From Gigaspora rosea (lineage: Eukaryota; Glomeromycota; Glomeromycetes; Diversisporales; Gigasporaceae), in contig QKWP01000348.1 of NCBI GenBank assembly GCA_003550325.1, positions 1 through 64,000 of the forward strand: a DNA stretch of 64,000 bases. Reading direction: 5' to 3'. This document shows, in pieces, positions 57,650 to 64,000 of the stretch. Numbering within the stretch: the stretch's first letter is position 1; each line of letters begins with the position of its first letter. A program made the translations under genes and the position numbers. The notes beneath the pieces were generated by a model. That model made no database searches. It had not been told where the DNA came from and saw only the letters and a list, made by a program, of their open reading frames with translations.

Positions 57650-58348
57650 TTATTAGCATTAATAACCTTATATCATCTAGTATTATATTTAATTGCTTTG
57701 CTTACTTGGTAAATATAAATTTGTTAATGAATTTTAACCTTTTAAGAGTATGTTTTTGTGAGAATATTTCATAGTAATAGATCAATTATGAATAAATAAA
57801 AATTTTGTTATATATTAATTATACAAATGATTATAGTTACAAATTTAATATTAAAAAGTATCATTATAACTAATAAACTTTTTCACATACTAATTATGCT
57901 TTTTGGATATAGCAAATTAAAAATGGTAAAGTCAATTGTATTTTTTTTAATAATGAATTAGTTGTCAATCAATTTGTTTTTCTTTTAAAAAATTGATTTT
58001 TGTTTTAATATAGTATTTTGTATCTTTAAAATTGGATTAACTAAGATGTGGATAATGTTAATAACATGTATCAAATACTGTATACTGCCAAAATAGAAGT
58101 TGTAATAGTAACACATGCTAGAAGCTATAATAGGACCCTAGAAATCTAGTATAGAGGTCATATATTATACATTTTAGCAAAAACCCCAAAAATTTGAGAA
58201 GCAAAAAAAACAGTTTTTGGCAATTCTCTTGGCATCTAGTAGTCCAATTTAAATGAACTTTTTTAAAATAAAGCTCCCAGTAAGGCATATTTAACAAAAA
58301 AACTTCATTTAGTTTTGATCACTGGATCAGAAGTTATTTAAGTAAATA
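57650..58348. other. AT-rich stretch without a supported feature
   Basis: No ORF, repeat pair or motif stands out here. Confidence 0.4.
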
Positions 58349-58663
58349 TACTGTATTTGTCCGAAAAAAGCTACCCTTTTGGCCAAAAAGTTACACAAAA
58401 ATTGTAGAGTAGCTTATTTTTAAATTGTTAAATTTTTTGAAAAATTGAAAAATGTACTAATAAAAAGTTGGCCAAATGCATAAAACTTTTACTATAGGTG
58501 TATTTTATTGTGCTGAACAACTTTACTTAATCGACCTTTTGAAGTTTACATAGTAAAAAAAAAGTTTCAAATGTAGCAACTGTTAACGATTTCTTTAAAA
58601 ATTTTTCTGAAAATCTGGGGGTAGCTTCTTTTGGAGGTAGCTTATTTTCGGAAACCTATGGTA
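58349..58663. mobile_element. TA-flanked MITE (aaaataagctacc family), copy 3
   Basis: The ends actgtatttgtccgaaaaaagctaccc (read with gaps) and ggtagcttattttcggaaac..tatggta are inverted counterparts with TA borders. It shares the family words with copies at 21.6 kb and 32.1 kb. Confidence 0.7.
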
Positions 58664-59590
58664 GTTATGTCATTTTTAGCAAATTAGACTATAAAGATAT
58701 TAACATTTTGTAAATTTGAATGCATATGTTTTCACAAGTTTTTTTCTAAACTTCAAATGCTTTTCAAATGAAACTTTTAAAACATAATTTAGTAATTTGA
58801 TAGAATAGGTATTCAAAGTCTTTAGTTAAAATTTCATCAAAAACGGATTAATATTGACAAAATTATAATGATTTTTAATTTGCTTCCAAATTTAGAATTT
58901 TCTAAAATTTATAATTTTGATAAAAACAAAAAAATTACTATCACAGACTAGATTTTCATAAGTTCAAATGAAACAAGTTACTGCATACCAATAAAATCAA
59001 TAGAAAATAGATTAAAATTTTGCTTTTTAAAATTAGTTAAATATTCATTTCATAATAGCTTTTTTTTATTTGGCGCAACTTTTTTATAATATATTTTTTG
59101 AAAAAAAATTGCTTAGTTTATACTAGTGTATATATATCTAGTTACACAATGCAATAGCGATTTTGCTTATTACAGCAGTAATAATCAGGTTTCCAACTAA
59201 ATTCTGATAGCAAAAGATGCCATCGGAAATTTAATTTTGGGGTTTAATTATTTTAATGTTAAAATAGATTTACTTTCTAGTTATACAAATCAACAAGTAT
59301 TTTTTTTTTTAAAATTTAGTCCGTTTTTTTTAGTATCGTTTTATCTGAAGTCTGGTATCTTTATTTCTTAATACTCTTTTTTCATTAGTATTGCTGTTAT
59401 TTGCTAGTACCTTTCTTGGTGCCCTCTTTTCGTTAGTGTAGTCATTAATATTGTTGTTTGTTAGTGCAATCATTTTGGTTAATTGTGGCATTAATATTAT
59501 AGTATTGCCATCTTGTTCTTGCTAGTAGAGTGGTTGTCTTTTTGTTATAGGTAATGGCTTATTTATATTAACCTTCTTTTTGAGCCATCC
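58664..59590. other. AT-rich stretch; T/G-skewed tail
   Basis: From about 59290 the plus strand is T/G-rich with attagt.ttg and cttggtgcc words that resemble the repeat region at 62.6-63.2 kb. No ORF is supported. The single N at 59595 sits at the junction with the next element. Confidence 0.35.
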
Positions 59591-59599
59591 TTGGNTTTT

Positions 59600-60064
59600 T
59601 ACAAAAAAACCCATTGAATGTAAAAATTAAAAGTCAAATAATAAAAAGTTCTCCGATTTTTATGAAATTTTTAGAGTATGCGTATTTTGATCTGCTAAAC
59701 AATGTTACTTAGACGAATTTAATCAATTTGCTTAGTAAAATTTAGACTTTACTATGTAGCCATTATAATCATTTACCAAAAATCGCTTTTTAAGTTATTT
59801 TTGATTTTTTCTGCATATTTTTTATTGTTTATAACATATTTATTTATTGTCTACAGCATATTTATTTATTGTCTACAGTATATTTATTTATTGTCTACAG
59901 TATATTTATTTATTTTACTTGTTAGAGTTTTGTATTCGAAAATAAGCTACCCCTTTGTTGTGCTTTAAATTACTTAAAATAGTAAATAACTCGAAAATAA
60001 GCTACCCATGGTTTTGTTAAAAATCAGCAAAAAAAGGTAGCTTATTTTCAGAAACATATAGTAC
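59600..60064. mobile_element. TA-flanked MITE family, copy 4, left end lost at an N
   Basis: The right end ggtagcttattttcagaaac is typical of the family, and the words aattaaaagtcaaataataa and gaatttaatcaatttgctta are shared with the 32.1-kb copy. The left terminus is missing at the N (59595). A 22-bp minisatellite has grown inside it (59834-59922). Confidence 0.65.
59834..59922. repeat. 22-bp minisatellite, four copies
   Basis: The unit tatttatttattgtctacag followed by ca or ta repeats four times with almost no change. Confidence 0.9.
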
Positions 60065-60821
60065 CACTAAAAATAAACTATTTTCTGATCTTTTTCAAAA
60101 ATCTTAAAAAACCCATTAGCAGTTGCAATATATAAAAGATAGAATATAGTTTGTATGTATAGTTTTGTTCTAATTCAGTACTTCAGTACTTTTTTTTGTA
60201 CAATGGTTGTTATCCATATTTGAGGGTTTCCTTTTTTTTGTTTTTTTTTATATTATTTTAATTAAAATAAATAAAATTTTTTCTTAGTTACTGTAAAAAT
60301 ACTTGATCAAAGATCAACCTTTCTTTGCATTGTATACTTTCTTTAGAAATCAGATCATGCCAAATTAACCAAAAAAATTCTTTATGTTTTTATATACTCT
60401 ATACATTACTGCATACTCTTTACTCTATTTAAATTTACTATTTTGAATCCATAAACCCTTACTAAAGTACTGCCTAACTACCTACCTTGCAAACTTATGT
60501 TTTATTTATATATTTTTTGATGAAATTTCTTGTTATATATTCTAGTTGGTCTCAATTTCAGATTAGCAGATCCGCATTGATTTTTTAAAAAGATTGATTT
60601 CAGTACATAGAAGCAGTATATTTAAAACTTTACTAACATGAATAACTTATGTCTATTTTATAATATAAATTTACATATTTTCTACTTTATTTGTATTAAT
60701 ATAAATCTTTGGTTTATGTAATTTAGTGCAGATGCGTTATAACGCGCCCATCTGATAAACCAATCAGATCATAGGATCAAGAAAAATTAGTGATCTTTTA
60801 AAAAATCATCTGTAGCTCATA

Positions 60822-60985
60822 ATTTAGCTTATAAAACTACTCTTTATGCTCTAACAAAAAAATTCTTTGCAAAATTTTACTGTAAAACCCCTTTTCTCGC
60901 CTACACACTATTTTAACCTCACTCTAACCCTAACTAACAAAAAAAATAGGTTATTTTGGTTGTTTTGATTTTACATTATACCAAA
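60822..60985 (+). repeat. Dispersed repeat R1, copy 7
   Basis: The R1 words tttagcttataaaactactc, gctctaacaaaaaaattctt, caaaattttactgtaaaacc, cactctaaccctaac and ttacattatac run in order. The termini are not clear. Confidence 0.6.
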
Positions 60986-61099
60986 TCAAATGAGGTGCAT
61001 TACAGTGCATATGTGCAAAAATATTAAATTCTAAATCTTTATATTAACTGTATTTAAGCCTCAAATACTATTTATTTGTTAAAAAAGATGAAAAATAAA

Positions 61100-61515
61100 T
61101 TTTTTTTTATTAATTAAAACCTTATAAATTATTAATACCTTACATCGGGAAAATAAAAACATTAATAATCTGCAGTAATGTTCAAATTTATCAAATAAGT
61201 GCAGAATTTTGTTTAAAAAATTGCAAAGATCTTCAAAATTTAGATTTTTGCAGTTCTTCACAGATTTTTTGCCAAAAATCTGTAAAAATATTTAGAAAGT
61301 ATAATATTCGCAGATTATAATAGAATCAGGAAATTAAAAATATTATAATCTGCAGTGATCACAGATAAGTGCAGAATCTTGTTTAAAAAATTGCAAAGAA
61401 CTTCAAAATTTAGATTTTTGCAGTTCTTCGCAGTTCTACACAGATTTTTTGTCAAAAATCTGTGCAAATATAATCTTTGCAGATTATAATAGGCGCTGCC
61501 TATTATAATCTGCAA
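61100..61515. repeat. Duplicated unit with attataatctgcag motifs
   Basis: A segment of about 170 bp (aagtgcagaattttgtttaa ... cttcaaaatttagatttttg ... cagattttttg.caaaaatctgt) occurs twice, at 61195-61320 and 61370-61495. Both are rich in ctgcagattataat. A 29-bp palindrome (gattataataggc gctgcctattataatc) closes the second. It is probably the end region of a hAT-like element with this motif as its subterminal repeat. Confidence 0.6.
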
Positions 61516-61729
61516 TAATCTTCAAAATTATTAAATAATCACAAAATTTTAATTTTGCAAATTTTTTAAAATTCGAATAACAAAATAGAAAAATAATAGA
61601 TTGCTAGTACATACATGCAATGGTGGGAATAAAAGGTAAATTTCCGGTTATTCCCATAGTAAGGAATAACTGATTTACTTTTTTCCCACTATATTGCATA
61701 TATGCGCATGTTAAGTAAAAAAGCACGTT

Positions 61730-62270
61730 TTTTTTTTTATAGTTTACAATTCAATTTTTTTTTCTTTTTTTAGTTTTTTTTTCGATTTTTTATTCTTTTT
61801 TCGATTTTATTTATTTTTTTTTATTTTTATAGTTTAATTAACAATTTGATTTTTTTTTTTTAGTTTTTTTTTCGACTTTTTATTTTTATTTTTTTTTAAT
61901 TAATTAATTTTTTTTTATTTTATTAATTTTAAATTTTTTTTTACTTTTTATTTTTTGGTTTTATTTTTTTTATTTTTCGTTTTTTATTTTTTTTTCGTTT
62001 TTTTTATTTTTTATTGTTTTTATTTTTAATTTTTTTGCTTTTTTATTTTTGATTATTTATATTTTTTAAATTTTGTTATTTATTATCATATTTATTATTT
62101 TTTTTTAGTTTGTTTTAATTTTTTTTAATCTTTTTTATTTTTTGTTTTTTTTTATTTATTTAATTTTTTATTTCTTTTTGTTATTTATTTTTTTTTATTT
62201 ATTCGTTTGTTTTTTTTTATTTATTATAATATTTTATTTAACTTATTATTTTTATTTTTACTTAACTGGT
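61730..62270. repeat. T-rich low-complexity tract, about 540 bp
   Basis: The plus strand is nearly all T with scattered A, G and C. No unit length is constant. It precedes the G/T-rich repeats and may be an expanded T-rich tail. Confidence 0.85.
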
Positions 62271-62294
62271 GATGAAGATCAACTCGGATATAAA

Positions 62295-62590
62295 TAATAT
62301 AAATAGATAAGTTCTTTTTATTTTTTTTTGTCTTTTTTATTCGTTTTTTTTTTACTTACCGGTACTAACATTTATATTTCGGTTGTTGTTAGGTTCGTCC
62401 ATTTCGCCGTTCCGTTGTTACCTCTTGGAATTTCGTCATCGTTACTGGTGATAGATAAGTTCTTTTTTTTTTGTCTTTTTTATTCATTTTTTATTTTACT
62501 TACCAGTACTAACATTTATATTTCGGTTGTTGCTAGTTTCGTCCATTTCGCCGTTCCGTTGTTACTCTTGGAATTTCATTATCGTTACTG
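62295..62590. repeat. Near-exact tandem duplication, unit about 145 bp
   Basis: Units at 62310-62450 and 62456-62590 share tcttttttattc, taccagtactaacatttata, tttcggttgttg, ttcgtccatttcgccgttcc and cttggaatttc.tcatcgttac. On the plus strand each reads like branch point, pyrimidine tract, AG and exon. On the minus strand, ggtaagtaaaa follows an open A/C-rich stretch like a donor. The base composition resembles the module array at 10.9-11.8 kb. Confidence 0.6.
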
Positions 62591-62728
62591 GTGTCGGTCT
62601 CTGGAGTTGACATTTCAAATTTTTGCCGTTACAGGTACGCTGTTTAATCTATAGTTTGTTTTCGCTTGTCTGTAGTGTGGTTAACTTACTTTTTTTTTAG
62701 ATAATTATCGTCATTCTTGGTGCCTTTA

Positions 62729-63019
62729 TTACTGGCGTTTTTTCGTTGCAGGTGGTTTTTCTAGAGTTTTTTTCGTCTGGTTTGGAGTCTCTTTTGATGT
62801 TGACGCGTTACTTGGAGCTTTTTCGTCAGTGGTGACGTCCATTTTGGTGGTCTTTCGTTGCTGGCGTGTTGCTGTCGTTGGGTGTAATTCAGTTTGGAAT
62901 CGCTTTCGTTGCTGGTGCATTTCAAATTTTATTTTTATTCTTTTTGTTTGCTTAAGCGTTGTATTCATGCAGTGATAATTCTTTTTAGGTTGAGTAGGTG
63001 ACCATCGCGCCCGTTGCAT
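62729..63019 (-). CDS. Hypothetical basic disordered protein or exon
   Basis: The 96-residue minus-strand ORF is rich in Lys, Thr, Gln, Arg and Pro (for example KTTKMDVTTDEKAPSNASTS, then KKTLEKPPATKKRQ) with almost no hydrophobic core. It lies in the least AT-rich stretch of the window's right end. gtaagt follows about 40 bases after its stop. No family is recognised. It may be one exon of a repetitive gene whose other exons are the duplicated units at 62.3-62.6 kb, or part of a transposon. Confidence 0.3.
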   Translation of the reverse strand: MQRARWSPTQPKKNYHCMNTTLKQTKRIKIKFEMHQQRKRFQTELHPTTATRQQRKTTKMDVTTDEKAPSNASTSKETPNQTKKTLEKPPATKKRQ

Positions 63020-63124
63020 TACTGGATACGTTCGTCGTTGGTGCCGAGTTTGTGATGCTATGTTTGGTGCTTTTTGTCGTTTTGTTCGTCGTGCTGTATA
63101 TTAGGTTTTCGTGTTGGTTCCGGT

Positions 63125-63226
63125 GTCTCTACGGTGTTTGTATGGCATCTCTATAGCATTTATACGGTGTCTTTACGGCATTTGTACAGTGTCTTTATGG
63201 CATTTGTACGGTGTCTTTACCAGGGA
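63125..63226. repeat. 22-bp minisatellite ggtgtctttacggcatttgtac
   Basis: About four and a half units occur, diverging towards the left. The hAT-like end at 63227 begins directly after the last unit, so the array was the insertion target. Confidence 0.8.
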
Positions 63227-64000
63227 TGGCAAATGACCTGAAATGACCTAGTGACTTAAATGAATAATGACTGGTCACTGGTCATTTAAAAAGCTGAAAT
63301 GACCTAGTAGATCATTTAAAATTTTATAGTATAGGTCCAGCTTCTTAACCGGTTGTTGAACAAAATTAACATGCTACGTGTGTTATACGTGAAAGATCAG
63401 ATTATTGCCATATTTTACTGAAAATAGTAGGAAACAAATTATTTATTGCCCCTAACCATTTTTTTTTTTGCGATTTTTTTTTCAGGCTGACAATAAGGTC
63501 AACATGGGCAATCCTGATTGTAACAAGAAAAGGCTGGTATGTATGTACATGTACATGCAACTCCTAGATAATAATGCTGCAAGGAGTTAAAGATAAGTAA
63601 TTCAATGAGTTACTGGTTTAGGATATTATGACATAACTACTAACATAATTATAATTATTAGGACAAAGACAGGATACGTTGATAAAAGAAGTTATTACAA
63701 ATGTGCATATAAATAGAATTATGCATAATCTGGATCCAAAATATATTTAATTATGATATTTCTAAACTTGACTTATTGATAATAAGAAAACAACAAGTTG
63801 TAAACGAAAAAATATTAAACGTCGTCCTTATTTTCGGAAAATACGGTAATCAGTTTTACCCACTAGATCAGGTTCGTCGGCATTCTACATTATCGTTACT
63901 GCTTTCATGCAAATAATGGAATTTTACATGATTTCAAACAAAATAATTGTATAGTATCACTTTTTAATAAAAATATAAAATTATTATTGGAATGTACTCG
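63227..64000. mobile_element. hAT-like element, left end only, runs past the window
   Basis: The end cagggatggcaaatgacctg, followed by aaatgacctagtgac-type repeats, has the same layout as the closed hAT-like elements here. The expected inverse end (ttgccatccctg) and duplicated flank are not found before 64000. Near 63822-63848 a ttattttcggaaaatacggta word looks like an end of the TA-flanked aaaataagc family. No ORF is visible. Confidence 0.55.

Noticed and set aside
61730..62270. T-rich tract as a LINE or SINE poly(A) tail on the minus strand
   Set aside because: No retroelement body or target duplication adjoins it, and the T content is spread over 540 bp without a clean run.

Overview
This is a gene-poor, very AT-rich eukaryotic window. 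Spliceosomal introns of about 60-80 bp, tyrosine-kinase-like (TKL) kinases of a strongly expanded family type (HRDLH-x-x-NILIH, SDVYSYGVILWEIS, CWD-x-DP-x-x-RPE) and dense DNA transposons suggest an arbuscular mycorrhizal fungus (Glomeromycotina). That assignment rests on gene style, not on a marker gene. Only two genes look intact. Almost everything else is transposon sequence, inserted layer upon layer.

Layout. 1-3.9 kb: palindromic repeats and a long-inverted-repeat element with two insertions. 4.2-10.6 kb: one full-length but mutated LINE on the minus strand, with a 17-bp target-site duplication. 10.7-12.2 kb: an inverted-repeat-bounded element holding a TPK/TPR-type coding minisatellite. 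12.3-21 kb: LTR-like repeats, a decayed coding relic, a degenerate tandem array and two large hAT-like non-autonomous elements. 21-24 kb: a 3-kb hAT-like element holding three smaller elements. 25.6-32.6 kb: stacked MITEs up to four levels deep, plus two unrecognised ORFs. 33.4-43.2 kb: the kinase cluster. 44-49 kb: hAT-like and Mutator-like elements and a 21-bp minisatellite. 50.3-55.8 kb: a nest, pogo/Tigger-like > hAT-like > Tigger-like with a broken transposase > foldbacks. 56-64 kb: more MITEs, T-rich DNA, minisatellites and a hAT-like end cut by the window edge.

Kinase cluster. Two paralogues (33427-35881 minus; 41034-43226 plus) lie head to head. Each has seven exons that join in frame (590 and 584 aa by my count). 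Each encodes two tandem kinase domains with the same intron positions in both halves. The first domain keeps HRD and DFG. In the second, DFG is replaced by GFG in both paralogues, so the architecture is kinase followed by predicted pseudokinase, formally like an inverted JAK. A third, single-domain kinase between them (38699-40567) is a pseudogene.

Transposon logic. At least nine elements have exact or near-exact 8-bp target-site duplications. Most of them have hAT-like ends (T/CAGGG..., CAGTG..., TAGAG...). Each carries a different short motif repeated inside its ends, and several share palindromic cores. TTAA-flanked and TA-flanked families are also present. The nesting gives a relative insertion order that can be read from this single window.
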